Origin: Lumnitzera littorea
Taxonomy: Eukaryota; Streptophyta; Magnoliopsida; Myrtales; Combretaceae
Direction of reading: 5' to 3'
DNA: 64,000 bases
Assembly: GCA_024138015.1 (NCBI GenBank)
Contig: JAMXBB010000004.1
Span: 78,689,052-78,753,051 of the forward strand
Part shown: positions 45,506-57,599 of the stretch, piece by piece
Position numbering within the stretch: the first letter of the stretch is position 1
How the letters are laid out: the number at the start of each line of letters is the position of its first letter
Made by a program: the position numbers and the translations under genes
Notes under the pieces: generated by a model
What the model saw: the letters and a program-made list of their open reading frames with translations, nothing else
Told to the model about the DNA's origin: nothing
Database searches by the model: none

Positions 45506-47681
45506 TGTAACACCCTATAATCTAGAAAATTATAGTCTACTATGTGTTCCTATGGTCTACCGACGAGTTAGGCATTCTAGATCAACTTGCTAACTTCTCT
45601 ATGTAATTAACATTCATCAATAACATGTAATAACTCAATAAAATTTCAAGGATACTATTAACATCCATAATCCACCAAGATTCACTAAAGCAATCAACGT
45701 TTCGATAATCTTATTTAAGGTAAATGAGTAAAAATTCTTATTTAACAAATTTGTACCAAGGAAACAAAATAACAAATTCTACTATCTCATACTTGCTGTA
45801 GTCAACTGATAATAATAAACAATATACTTTGACAAGAGAAGTCTTAAGTGACTTCTCATGACTTAAGAAACAAAATAAAAGTAAACAACTAAAAGTCTTG
45901 TAACATGTTTCAACCAAATCCACAATCCTACTCAAAACTACATTAAGTTGGTTCCATCATCATAATAATAGTCATAGTATCCAATTGTGTCGTCATAATA
46001 GTCATAATCATTGTAGTAAAAATCTTCATAATCTCCATAACTTGTTCCTACACCTAAAAAAACAAAATCTTCGAAGGGTGAACAACCTCGGTACAAGTTA
46101 ACTAAGCACATGCACATGATCATATATTCAACACATAAGCACACTTGCACATTTGTTCCTAATTCTTCATACAACAACAACCATTTATTATTTTTTAATT
46201 TAGTTTATAAACTATCGCGATTCCAATTCCTCAAAACTTAGAGTAACCTATGAATTCGACACACAAATACATACATACATCCATCCATCCATCCATCCAT
46301 ATACACATATATATAGGCATGGTATTAGGTCATCCCTAATACCTTAGGAACCAAGGATCACCTAAAACTACCTAGATAGTTTTAAAGTGAGATTATAATC
46401 AGGACAACATTGCATTAAGATCATTGAGGTACCACTTTAAGGTCACTAGTCTTCTTAGTCCCTTGGGCTAACTAAGTGTATACAACACACTTTAAATTTA
46501 GGCTAAATAGTTATGTAATCCATTTAATATGCACTAGTCCTACAAATATAAGCAACATACAATACCCCGTACCTAACCAAACAGTTTGCTTAGATTTTAC
46601 AGCATTTGCCTTACAACATTTTTACATGAAAATAAAGCACCTCACTTAGTTTCTAGGCTCATCTAATAACACTCTTAAACTTAACAACTCAACCTTCTCA
46701 CAATCGTAACTTGAGTCACTTAAGGAACATAAGATTACTAAGATGATAAAGTGGTTTGTAAAGTCTTTTAGATAAAGATTCATATTTAGAAAATGTTCAC
46801 AAAGGATTAGGAATGGAAATACATGCTTGGAAATTATCAAAAAATGAAGGGGAACGTCACTATATGTATCGGGGAACTTGACGTCCAAATGCTAGTTTGG
46901 ATGGCGTCTAGGTGCTAAGAATCTAAGGAAATTTTTCCCCTAACATCCAGACTCTAGTAGGGGTAGTGTTTAGACATTAGTTGCAGTTTGTAGATTTCTA
47001 CAAATTGCAACGATGTTTACCCTTTCTATAATAACCTACTTTTACTGAATTTAAAAAAACCTACTTTCCTGGATGTTTCCCAAACTTCAACTCTTCCTAC
47101 ACTCCTCATAACATCAATTGAGCACAAATCTATAATCAAATCTCAATTCAAACCCTTACATTTCAATCAACACTTTTAATGAGACAACACACATAGAGTC
47201 TAGGTAGTAAATCTTACCTTTGGGATCTAAATTCCGGACCTCCACCATCACAATCTCATTGTAGCACCACTACAACACAACCTAAAATTCGTTTTTCTCA
47301 TCGCCCTAGATGGAAAAATGAATTTTTAGTAAGATCTGGCCTAAAACATTAACAAATAAACAATCCTAATACTTACCTTGGTTCTCTCTCTCCCTTGATC
47401 GTGCTTAATTACATCAAAATCTCTCTCTTGCTTTAAGTCTTGCGTGAAACCTTAAGTCATACGTATTGCACGCCTAGAGAAGTTGTGAAAAGGGGTTTCT
47501 AAAACTCATTAGTGAGCTTTCATACTTTGGATTCATAGAACTTTCCTATGCTTAAACTGCCTTTGCCACTTTTAAATAATACTGACACACACCTTTAATG
47601 AAAAACAAGACTTATTTACCTATTTTCTCTATTATTATTATCTTATTTTATTTATTTACTTTTCTTTTGTTGGGTTTTACA
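45506..47681 (-). repeat. Nested solo LTR with TAAGT target duplication (2.18 kb)
   Basis: The plus strand begins TGTAACACCC and ends GGGTTTTACA. The identical 5-mer TAAGT flanks it (45501-45505 and 47682-47686). The minus-strand reading TGTAAAACCC...GGGTGTTACA fits chromovirus LTR ends, hence the strand chosen, with some doubt. The LTR around it resumes exactly at 47687. There is no coding sequence. A Tyr/Asp-rich 80-codon stretch (46180-45938) is low-complexity, and a CATC microsatellite lies at 46270-46301. Confidence 0.85.
46265..46301. repeat. Tetranucleotide microsatellite (CATA/CATC)n
   Basis: ACATACATACAT, then five to six CATC units. Confidence 0.9.
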
Positions 47682-47686
47682 TAAGT

Positions 47687-47990
47687 GATCTATTTAATAA
47701 TCTTTATTGGAATCTATGCATTATGTTAGATTCTTTGTAATACAAGTACTTTCTATGATTGTTAGTCATAATAACCATAGAATTTAATCACAACCAATTT
47801 ATCTTGGTACTTGTGTATCATATGGAATAAGAGTTTGTTCATATTCTTTTTACTATTTTCATTGAGTCGATAATTGAAAAAACAAAAAATTCATCATGAT
47901 ACATGCTTATTTACAGTTTATCCATTTCAAACACTAGACCTTTGTTCCATATAGACTCGATTCAACCCATGAGATCAATCCATATCTTAT
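47687..47990 (+). repeat. 5' LTR, second part
   Basis: Continues the alignment with 49630-49926, for example TTTATAGTTTATCC / TTTACAGTTTATCC and the GATCAAT(T/C)CA end region. It is followed by the primer-site-like TTGGTATCAAAATAAGG. Confidence 0.7.
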
Positions 47991-49137
47991 TGGTATCAAA
48001 ATAAGGACATGATACATTAGTTGTTCAAGAGAAGATATGGTCATAAGTTGTCAATTCCTTCATTAGATTTGAAAATTAGGGTTAAGGTTTACAATAAAGG
48101 AGAAGAAGAAGAAGAATTTGGTGGTTATTGTTGAGGGTTTGTTTGGTTGCTGATATAGTGGTTTGATATTTGTAATTTGTGTTTGGGTAATTATGATATG
48201 AGAATTTGTTGTGGTAGTTGTTGGTGAATGAGATTGTTGATTTTTGGGGAGTGTTGGTATTTTAGGTTACCTTTGTTATTAGGAAGGGAATTTTAAATCT
48301 TCTCAAAATGTTTTTGATTTCATTGGGAGATTGACATGAAGAAAGATGAATTTCATACATAATGTCTTATTTAGGGGAATATCTATCATGTCTTGTAATT
48401 TGACTTTAGAGATTGTTATAAATAAACTAAGGTTAGTTGCATTTGATCATCTATGCCCTTATGACTTGGCTCATTAAAATGAGGCTATTCAAGTAATGAA
48501 ATAAGTAAAGAACACTTTTTCTATTAGCAACAGGTATAGTGATGAAAATCTATGTAATGTCACTATTGTTACAAAAAATAATCAATTTTACTCTACAAAA
48601 CTACTAGTGAGAAAAGGCTAAGGAAGAAAATCAAACATAACCTATGGAGCAAAATATAGGGGATAGAGAGCATGAGAGATCATATGAGATAGAAGAAGCT
48701 CAAGAAAGAAGTAGAATAAACTAAATATGAAGCTATTAATGCTTTAAGTAAGAAGGTTGATGATGTACTAGTTGTAAATTTCAACCTCTAATTGTATTAT
48801 TTCTAAAGGAGGTAGAGGGTGGTAAGGCAAAGGAGATTGCAACCCATGAACCCAATGTTATGTGCTTTCACTTATAGTACCTTCATAGGATCAATGATTA
48901 TGTGACATGTAAAGGGCCTCTAAAGATGCCATTAGAGTTGTTTTCTAATCAATAAGTCTACTAAAACTTGATAGATAGAGTTTATCATAAATGGAAAGAG
49001 AATAGGTTGTTAATGACAATGAAGATGTGGTTGACTTGCAATGGTTTATTTATACTTGGTTTCAAAGAGTTTGTATTTGATCCAAGAAGAGTTATGGCTT
49101 TAAATTTAGGTCAAATAAGTTCCTAAGAGAGGGGGTA
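47991..49137 (+). other. Interior of the non-autonomous LTR element
   Basis: About 1.15 kb starting with a primer-like site and a GAAGAAGAAG purine stretch and ending in a polypurine tract. Translation in all frames shows frequent stops and no gag, protease, RT or integrase motif. It is probably a large-deletion or TRIM/LARD-like derivative. Confidence 0.55.
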
Positions 49138-49926
49138 TAAGGTGAACATCATAGGGAAAAAATTAAGGTGAAGACGACTCCAGAAAATGGAGTGGAGCTG
49201 TATAAGGAAACCAAAGTTGACTGGCCTTAAACAGATGAGAAGATTGATTGAACTTGAATTGTAGTCAATCAATTGTGCACAACGGTCCAGCAACTAGCTT
49301 AGTTCAATTGACCTTGATGGCTCAAGGACCTTTTGTCTTTTATTTGTTTGTTTTATGCTAGTTATTTAGTCATTTTCCAATATCGAAAGTTTTAGTTATT
49401 TAGTTGTCTAGGTCATTTTTTATATTTCTTTTACATGTTTATTTCCTTTTTATTTAGTTTAGTATTTATTAGTTTAGTTCTTTATGGTCATTTTAGTTAT
49501 TGGGATTTTATTAGCCTATATAAGGCTTTAGTTATATTTTCATTATTTAATCAAGACCTTCCTATTTTTTCAATAATGTTGCTTTGTTTAATGTTCTTAT
49601 CAAGCACCTTGTTACTTAGATTTCCATGTATCATATTAATAATCTATTTAACACTCATTATTAGGATCCATGCATCATATCAGTTTCTTTGTGACATGGT
49701 TATCTTATATGTTTGTGAGTTATATTGATAATAAGATTTAACTACAACCAGCTCATATAAATAGTGATTCGTCCATGTCCTTTTTATTATTTCCGTTTCG
49801 TTAAAACAACAATAAAAACCCTATAAAAATACATCTTTATTTATAGTTTATCCCTTTTAGGCTCTAGACTTGTTATTTTATATGGGCTCAACTATATTCA
49901 TCGGGATCAATTCACATTATATTGGC
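49138..49926 (+). repeat. 3' LTR of the non-autonomous element
   Basis: Uninterrupted partner of the split 5' LTR. TATA at 49517-49524. A hydrophobic 97-codon stretch inside it has no family motif and is treated as chance. Confidence 0.72.
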
Positions 49927-50074
49927 ACATCAACTTCTTTTCACTATAGTGAATTCTTACTCCTTTCGTTGTGATTTTTCTTCTTAACTCATTTAAGATT
50001 TTCTATGTAAGATTATTTATGTGTATTTTCTCCATCCCTCTTCTCCTTAGTATAGTTCTGAAGGAAAATAACAA

Positions 50075-50388
50075 CTAAAAGAAATGGTTGAATTTTTAAG
50101 TGGTTAAAATAAATGATTAGTATTATGTTAAGTGGTTAAAATGAAGAATTGATCTTTTCAGTGATTAAAATAGATCATTAATGTTATGATAAATGGTTCA
50201 AATAGAAGATTATAACTATAAAGGTTGTGAATGAGGAGTATGGTTTTAATCCTTTTATTTAAACCACTTATTATGATATTGATCATCTATTTTAATCACT
50301 TAAAATTATGATACTCAATTTGAATGATTCATCATAATATCGATCATTTATTTTAGTCATTTGAAAGTCTTATCTTCTATTTGAACTT
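50075..50388. mobile_element. Palindromic MITE-like element with internal tandem units
   Basis: The left half contains repeated AAGTGGTTAAAAT-A-AATGATTAGTATTATG-like units with a ~50-56 bp period. The right half (50238-50388) is their inverted complement. The loop is ~20 bp around 50225. Total ~310 bp, no ORF. Confidence 0.65.
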
Positions 50389-52561
50389 AATCTTAAGCAA
50401 TGATCTCTTTATGTGTAACTTTCTATATAGTTTTGTAACTCTATTTGTTTATCTTTTTATGAAAATATTTTCATTTCTATATCTTTTGTGATATGACTGA
50501 AGCACAACATATGATAATTACGTAGAATCATTTTTTGATTACAACAAGTAAATTTGTTAAAACTTCTAATCTAATCATGATTTGATCTCTTTCTCAATAA
50601 TTAATTCATGGTTTGTGACTAAGGGTTATAAATTCAATTGATTTATATTTTTTCCTTTCTCTTTCTCACATTATCCTTTACCAATCTTATTCAACATTTT
50701 AACTCTAAGTGCAAGATTTTTGAAGATGAAAACAGCTGCTTCTAACCCTTAATCGTCCTCCCTTCCCCCTTCCCATTCACTTTCCTTCTAAAATATTTTC
50801 TCCTACTTGTCCCATTTTGTCATTCCTAATTATATTATTATTATTCCTCAAACACCATCCATTATCATTACCATATTTAGATCTAGTAGATTTTGGCATT
50901 GTTAGCTTTGATTTGTTTGAATGCCTAGACTTTAATAGCTAATGATCATCTTAGCTACAACTAGTGTGTTTTTCATATCAAATAACACAACTTAAACCAG
51001 ACATTTGTGTTTTGGTTTCTTAATGATAGGAACATATGAAAGAAATTCATAATTATAAATATGTAAATTAATTTACATAATAAATTTTAATTTACAATTG
51101 TAAGTTTAAATTAAAATGTAATACTTTATAAAGCCAACGAAAGTAGGAAATTCAGTGAGTGGCTCATTCACTTCACTAAATGTAATAGACCTATAACTGA
51201 ATTCATATTTAATAGGAACAAGATAAAGCTATAATAGCCTATTACGTTTTTCAATTGAAAAAAAAGGTAGCTAAGGAATAAACCAGTAATAAGACAGATG
51301 ATTATATTTCCTTATTGCATCTACTTCTTTTTCCATCTTCTTCCTTAGTTTTTAGCCCATCTCACATATCTACCACCTCCTCAACCACTATAATTGAACC
51401 CATTACACCTACACCTCTACCACCACCACCACAACCGACTCCAACTTCATAGTTTCTTCAAATTCTACCCAACAAAGCATAGTCTTCACTTCCTACTTTT
51501 CACGGAATTTTTGGTTTTGCAATTTGTATGCACTTGACTTAATTGACTCCCCTTATTTAAAATTTTGGGGGTTATAGTTTTAGACCATTTTCAAATTAAT
51601 GAAGAGAATGATTACACAAAAAAGAGAAGAAGGTAACTTCTTGAAACAACTAGAGAGATAAAAGTTCTAAACAAGTAATTATCCACCAAATTTCAATGGT
51701 GGTAGTCATTGGTAGTGTTCAATGGAAATAAATAGAGACAAAGAAAGAAAAAGATAATTGGTAGTAGTGGTCACTTGTAAACCCCTACGAGTTTCTAGAT
51801 TTGAACTTGGAGTCCTATGGATAATCCCTAGAACCTATCAAGGTATAAAGATAAAAACCCTAAATGAAACAAGAAAACCTTAAACAATAAGTGGCAAACC
51901 CTAAATAACAAGTTGAAAAACTCTAAAGAAAGTAAAACCCTAAAACCCCAATTATACATGTAAAACCCTAATATGTGGGAACCCTAAAAATGACAAAAAA
52001 CTACTAAGAGGTTAACTAAAGCCTCATTTGGAAGCTAAAAACTCTTTTTTGACAAATTAACCTTAAATATATTCCAAAATTACATGCCTATTGTAAAGAA
52101 CTTCTCTATTCACTTGCAAACCCTAAATCACCCATATCATATACGGTCTGAAAACCTTAACTAGCCCTATATGCTAAAAGACTCTAACAAGTGAGATAAT
52201 CTAGATCAATTAACTTAATTAAAGTGACAAAACCTAATAAAACCTTAATTACACCTTAATTATGCATAGAATTCCTTAACTAGGCATAATCGTGATCAAC
52301 TAGGTTAATTACCTTTTAATCCACCTATCAACCCTAATCTTCTTGATGAGAAAATGGATAAGATTGACTAAGGAGATAAGATAAAGGAATTAGTTAGACA
52401 ATTGGGATATTAGGCAAACTACAACTGAAATGTATCTTAATGCATGAAAGTTGGATAAGATGGCCTTTACGTAAGGATTAACTTTTATGAAATACAAGAT
52501 ACTCAATCCTTACCTTGTTTGGAAAAAATCACACAAAGCAAGTGGTCCTCCTACCCCTTGT
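50389..52561. other. Unassigned region with scattered AACCCTAA motifs
   Basis: Non-coding. Between about 51830 and 52130 the AACCCTAAA-like motif recurs roughly ten times but at irregular spacing, so it is not a telomere array. It may be part of an unrecognised repeat that continues at 55416 across the solo LTR. Confidence 0.4.
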
Positions 52562-52566
52562 ACCAC
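52562..52566. repeat. Target-site duplication ACCAC (left)
   Basis: Precedes the LTR start TGTAAGCCC; identical to 55411-55415. Confidence 0.9.
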
Positions 52567-55410
52567 TGTAAGCCCTAAAGTTAAGTCAAAAGACCGTAGG
52601 ATTGAATTTAGAACACAAGATTTATGACAATAAGTTAAAGGATCCGATCAAACCTAAATTATAAACTATTAAGAGAAATATTAGTAAAAATGATTCCGTA
52701 AACTTGAATTTAAGAAAATAAGTAATAAAATAGGAGATCATAAAATTTTCAAATTTTAAGTATAATAAGTATTAATTACCGAAAAGGCGAAAAGTGTAAT
52801 CTAATAACTAATAAATTACTAGAGATAGATTATATGTATACTAAAAATTTTAGAATGACCTAAATAATAATTAGGAATGTTCACATGTACTCTACATGTA
52901 TTTACGTGTAGATAAAAATACGCGAAATTACCTAAATTGGCCAAAAACTTAGTAAATAATTAAAGAAAATTATTAATTAATTGTGGAAAAATCAGAAAAA
53001 AATCAGAAGAGTATAGAATGATCCAAATCTAGTTGTGGCAGGTCAGGATCTACAAAAGAAAAATTACCCAATTAGAATTAGGCAACACAAAAGCCAAAAA
53101 TCAAGGAAATGAGGCAATATCATGTCTAATTAATAAATATTAATTACCAAAAAGGTCTATAAATAGGGGAAAAATTCACAGAACTCACTTGGGTAGTGGG
53201 GAATTAGAAAAAAATAAAGAGACTAAAAAATTCAAAAGAAAATCCAGAACCACCTGGGACCGAGCCACCACCACCACCCCACTCCAGACCTACTGTCTAG
53301 GCCAGCCGACAAACTTGGACTGGGTTTGGACGGCCAGAAAGCATCGAACCAGGTGAGTCCTTTAATTGCCCTGATTTTGTATAATTTCGTAAAATTAGTT
53401 ATTTTGCCTAGAAAATTATGAAATTTGTTATTCTACGGTTTTATTATATGTAGATTTAGGGAAAAATAGCGATTTAGTTTAATCACATTTGAAAATATAG
53501 GGTTCTTAACAAAATGAACAAAACCGAGCATGATTATAACTAGAAATAAATAGGCTTAGGAGTATAGTTTAGAGCTTGATTTTTTTTCTGTAGAATGCTT
53601 ATGTGATACAGAACAGTGCTATGAAGCCATTTTTCTAAAATTAATTTTCAAAATTTTAAAGTTAATTTTTAGCCCTAAAATGATGGAAAAATTAGGTAAT
53701 TTTGGGTTAATTAGGTGATTAAGATACTAATTACTGATTTAGATAGTAATTATATGTTTAGGAATGTTAATCTCTGATGTAGAAACCTAATCCTAGCCTT
53801 TGGAGTATTAAGTATAGTTAATTTAGGAAATTAGGTAATTATTATAAGAAATTAGTAATATGTGAAATTGAAAATTAATAAATCTAAAAAATTAGGGTTA
53901 TTTAGATAATAATATTATAATAAAAATCAGAGTAATACTAAATCTGAAATAAAATTTAATTTTAAGTAAATGTATAAAAATGTAAGATTTTCTCATATCG
54001 GAAATAAAACCGATACCCCAATTAGGGTTAGCGTGTACCGAGTAATTTAGAATACTAAATTAAGACCCAATAGGATATTTGAATACTCGAGCTTAATGTG
54101 ATTAATTTCACATTAGGATTCGAGCATTTTTAAGACTTAGGAATCAAAATTAGAATCTAATTTAGGATCTGAACCTCGAAATAGAGTAGAAAGAATTATT
54201 AGTATATAATAGGTATACATAGAAAAAAGGGGCTAAATTATAACTTAGAATATGAATCCTTAAAGTATAAGTACTAAAAAGACCTATTTATATTATAGGA
54301 CACCTAGAGGCAAATCGGCTTACGACTAAGGGATCGAGTGATTGAGCAATTCCAAGTAAGTTGGGTTATTACTTATTGTAACAGAGTACTATTTCTATGG
54401 TACTCGGAGACTTAGGACTGTATATGGTTGTGATTGTAAGTAGTTTACGCATGTGTTTGACGTATCTAAATTTGTGTTGAAATTGTGATATGATGGATTT
54501 TGTGTTATGATTGAATTGGTGTGAATTGTTTGAAAACCCTAAATGAAATTTAATCTTATTCGACTTTAATGACCAAAAATACCATGCATTGCAACCCGTT
54601 AGGGGATCATTAGGATTCTCTAACCAAATACCGACCCTTTTGAAAGGGATAGCATAGGATTGCATAATGGTCTCTTCTTCATCCTCAGTCGAACTAAGTG
54701 ACAAGAGAGGAGGTCGCAGTGAGAGTGAAGTCAATGGTTCGAAGGTAGTTGTAGGAGGAGCAAAGTCTCCATTGGACAAGCTTGGGTTTGGTTGTGAGCT
54801 GCTGCATAACATGGAACTCCTCAACCCGGATTAGAGCGGGCGAAATTTCTTTGATTTCACAACGGACCGGACTACGTTGTGCGATGACACTTGATTGTTG
54901 CATTGCATGAAAATAATTGATTGATAATCTTGTTTGTGCTTGTATGCATTCATGAGTCTCCAATTCAACTTACTGAGCTAAAGTTGCTCATACTCTTATA
55001 GATCCTTTTGCAGGGTCTGATTTTTGAACTCTTTAAGTAATATGCTGCCTTACAATTACCCAGAGATTAGTGCTTTTAAAGCCGGGGGTGCGAGGATTAA
55101 TCTACTTAATGATGTGTAGCTAGAGTGTCCCTGTATGTGAGCTTATTATGTAATTTAGTGAACTGTTGTGTTTATATAAAACTTCCTGGGAAGCTCTATG
55201 GACTTACATATAATTATACATGTTTATTAGAAATTTGTAATATTTATCATAATTGTAGTTTAACTGTTAATCGAACTGTTTACTTCAAAGCGAGGAGTCG
55301 TCGATGTCTTGTATAGATCATGTCTATGGTAGGCACTATGAGGCCAGTTACTATCATAGAATGATTTACACGGCGGGACTGTTACGACTCTACGACTTCG
55401 GGGCGTAATA
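52567..55410 (+). repeat. Solo LTR (2.84 kb, Tekay/Del-like chromovirus type)
   Basis: It begins TGTAAGCCCTAAAG and ends CTTCGGGGCGTAATA (CA decayed to TA), with a perfect ACCAC duplication on both sides and no internal region. The TATA box TATAAATA at 53159-53166 is ~593 bp from the start, the same offset as in the solo LTR at 27714-30791. Downstream lies a GC-richer leader with CCACCACCACCCCACTCCAG (53266-53285). Open stretches inside (for example 54824-54369) are not recognised proteins. The family label is inferred from ends, size and promoter placement. Confidence 0.88.
53157..53170 (+). promoter_or_regulatory. LTR TATA box
   Basis: CTATAAATAGGGG, a strong plant TATA context. A transcription start would be expected about 30 bp downstream, near 53195. 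Confidence 0.65.
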
Positions 55411-55415
55411 ACCAC
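55411..55415. repeat. Target-site duplication ACCAC (right)
   Basis: Identical to 52562-52566. Confidence 0.9.
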
Positions 55416-55978
55416 CTTAGCCAAAATGAGAAAAACCTTGCCTCCCACTACCTCACACACTCTCTCTTTCTCCTATTATTATCCATCCTTGGTTTCATTT
55501 TTTGTTTCACTCTCAATAAGCTCACATACAACCTCCACCAAAGCCAAACCAACCCCTTTCCTTCCTCTCTTTTTTGTCTCTTGGATCACCTTTGCACTAC
55601 CATCGCTCGACCTTGTTTCTCTACTACGACCACTCTAATCAACAAACTACTACCCATGTCACCTTATACATTCCCTCCTGTACTAAGCCAACATCTCATA
55701 CCACCCTTAAGAGCCACTACGTCGCCTAAACACTAAAGGAAAAGTCGTATACTCACATGTTTGCACTAAGTAAATGGACTCCTCTTATCTCTTTAAGATT
55801 TATACTTATAGCTTATATTTTCTTGCATGTAGGACATAGGCACTTATTTTTTCTATTCAAGCATGATAATATGGTTGAGTATTAAGGAAGTTCATGTAGA
55901 GGATATCAAAGAAAAGCTCCATTTATCTAGGATAAACTATTCATGTACACAAACAAGTAAAGATAATGTAATAATTAT
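55416..55978. other. Unassigned pyrimidine-rich then AT-rich stretch
   Basis: Contains C/T-rich sequence (55440-55640) that gives a Ser/Pro/Leu-rich open stretch with no family motif. It probably belongs to an older repeat interrupted by the solo LTR. Confidence 0.4.
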
Positions 55979-55983
55979 AAGAG

Positions 55984-56953
55984 TGATACGTAATCTACGT
56001 AGCGGTCTCGGATGCCAATGGGGTTCAAATGGGAACAAGGAATGGGAAGTGAGAATGTAGTTTTGATTACGAATATATATGGATATCACACACTAAGGCA
56101 TAAACACAATTAGGGGTTGAGCTCAAAATAAGGTTCGATATAACTCACGAATACTAAATGTCACTCGGGTTTCAAATGAGAGATTAGAGACAATTCGCTA
56201 ACTCGCTTAAATAAAGGGTTTACCATAATCTTAAAAGCAAGATTAATAAGAACACAAGAATGATTAAAGAATTATTTGACACTCGATAATCTGAAATGCC
56301 AGCTCAAAAGGGCTCAAGAATGTCCTTACTTCCAGAAGGAACGTTTAAGTGTAATCTCTCCATCTAAATATTCTTCACTGTCTTTGATAATTACAATACT
56401 TCCTATTTATAGCAAGTCCTAAAATCCTAGTAGCAAAACTGTAAATAATATACAAAGCCTTAAACCTTAAAGAATGGCCCATAATTGAAATAAGAAAAAC
56501 ATTTATAAAGTATACAAAACTGTAGATTTAATAGAGTGGCTAGCATGTAGTCATTCGAGTTATTTATGGGCTCGAGCAAGGGCTAGTTGGCAATCAAGTG
56601 TCCGAATAGGGGTGAGATGTTTGGAAGTCTTATTGTGCTTGCCCAAGCTCCCAGTGAGGTCGGCTTACAGTTGCTACACTTATGGATTGCTTAGCACTAG
56701 CTTTACCAAGCTATGCTGAGCTATTCTTTGGCTTAGGGGCTTCGGTCGTTTGGTTTCTTATCATCTCGATAGACAATAAGCTTGATGTTGGATGGTTCCT
56801 TTTCCTCCCTTTGGCCTTTGGCCATCAGTCTAGCCTCGATAAGAGCAGGTCATCCTCAAGTTAGGACAAGTCAGCTTTGGCTTCTGGTTGGTTGATCTTG
56901 GCTTTTGACAGTTTAACCTCGGTAAGAGGATTGTCACGGGCTGATTCCTATCA
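55984..56953 (-). repeat. 3' LTR of Gypsy element 3
   Basis: 970 bp; TGATACGTAATC...GATTCCTATCA. It contains a ~90-bp segment (about 56240-56330) absent from the partner LTR. The minus-strand TATA box is at 56404-56412 (plus-strand TATTTATAG). Confidence 0.92.
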
Positions 56954-57429
56954 TCACCATGAGGTTGAAAAGAAGTCATCCTCAACTTTAAGTTATGAAT
57001 GCGTGCTTGGATGTTGAATAGGCTCCTCTTCGCCTTCCTCTTTACCATAGGCGTCGAGCTATTCTGGATCTCCTCTATACTTATAGGGGTTAAGCAATAG
57101 CTTTTCCTATCCTTTGAAATTGTGTAGATGTTAAGGAAGCTGTCGTAGATCACTCTCTGATCATACTCCCAAGGTCAACCAAGAAGCAAATTTACTGCAT
57201 TCATAGGTATTACGTTGAAGTCAACCTTGTCCTTGTATTGTTCGACCTTAAATGTTATCCAAGTTTTCTTATGTACATGGACTATACCCTTATCACTAAA
57301 CCACTTTAGTCGATATGGGTGGGAATGCAGGTAGGTCGGTAATTTCATCTTCTCTACTAGCTTGACAAAAACGATGTTGGTGCAACTACCTCCATCAACT
57401 ACCAAGGAACAGGTCTTCCCATTCACCAA
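56954..57429 (-). pseudogene. Gypsy 3 aspartic protease and truncated linker
   Basis: 57429-57175 reads C-S-L-V-V-D-G-G-S-C-T-N, then K-L-P-T and H-P-Y-R-L-K-W, ending P-M-N-A-V-N-L-L-L-G. This is the best preserved protease of the three Gypsy copies, with the D-G-G-S variant of the active site. The following stretch (57153-56954), with K-D-R-K-S-Y and Lys-rich linker sequence, runs straight into the LTR, so pol downstream of protease is deleted. Confidence 0.88.
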
Positions 57430-57599
57430 ATATCGGTTCTAAAATAAGTTCTCCCTTTGACCTGAGTCTTTCGTTATGTTAACTTGTCTACTTATCAAGG
57501 CCAAAGGTTCTCCCTCATCAAGGTAGGCATTTATTGCTTCCTCACTCTTAGAGATCTCATCACTGTGGTTCTCTACCTAAGCATTAGGTCCTTCACCCT

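Larger units (their letters stand above)
45037..49931 (+). mobile_element. Short non-autonomous LTR element, 5' LTR split by a nested solo LTR
   Basis: LTR-like blocks 45042-45505 plus 47687-~47990, and ~49138-49926, match in order and orientation; each totals about 0.77-0.79 kb. Shared landmarks are GCAGCTGCATAAG / GGAGCTGTATAAG, TTTTACATGTTTATT and the CCTATAAAGGCT / CCTATATAAGGCT promoter. ACATC occurs at both ends (45037-45041 and 49927-49931) as a candidate duplication. ATTGGTATCAAAATAAGG after the first LTR is a decayed Met-tRNA primer site, and AAGAGAGGGGG at 49125-49135 is a purine tract, so the strand is plus. Only ~1.15 kb of interior remains, with no recognisable gag or pol. Boundaries are uncertain by about 10 bp. 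Confidence 0.7.

Noticed and set aside
45938..46180. Tyr/Asp-rich 80-codon ORF on the minus strand
   Set aside because: Low-complexity sequence inside a solo LTR with no family motif or homologue in the window.
49435..49728. 97-codon hydrophobic ORF resembling a membrane protein
   Set aside because: Lies in the T-rich 3' LTR; the matching stretch in the 5' LTR does not preserve it.
51830..52130. Interstitial telomere repeat (AACCCTAAA)
   Set aside because: The motif recurs but at irregular spacing with unrelated sequence between; no tandem array.
54369..54963. Minus-strand ORFs of 151 and 89 codons as genes
   Set aside because: They lie antisense inside the plus-strand solo LTR, overlap each other in different frames and show no recognisable domain.
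55426..55638. Ser/Pro-rich 70-codon ORF as a secreted or cell-wall protein
   Set aside because: Arises from a C/T-rich tract next to a solo LTR; no conserved motif, and no support for a gene model.
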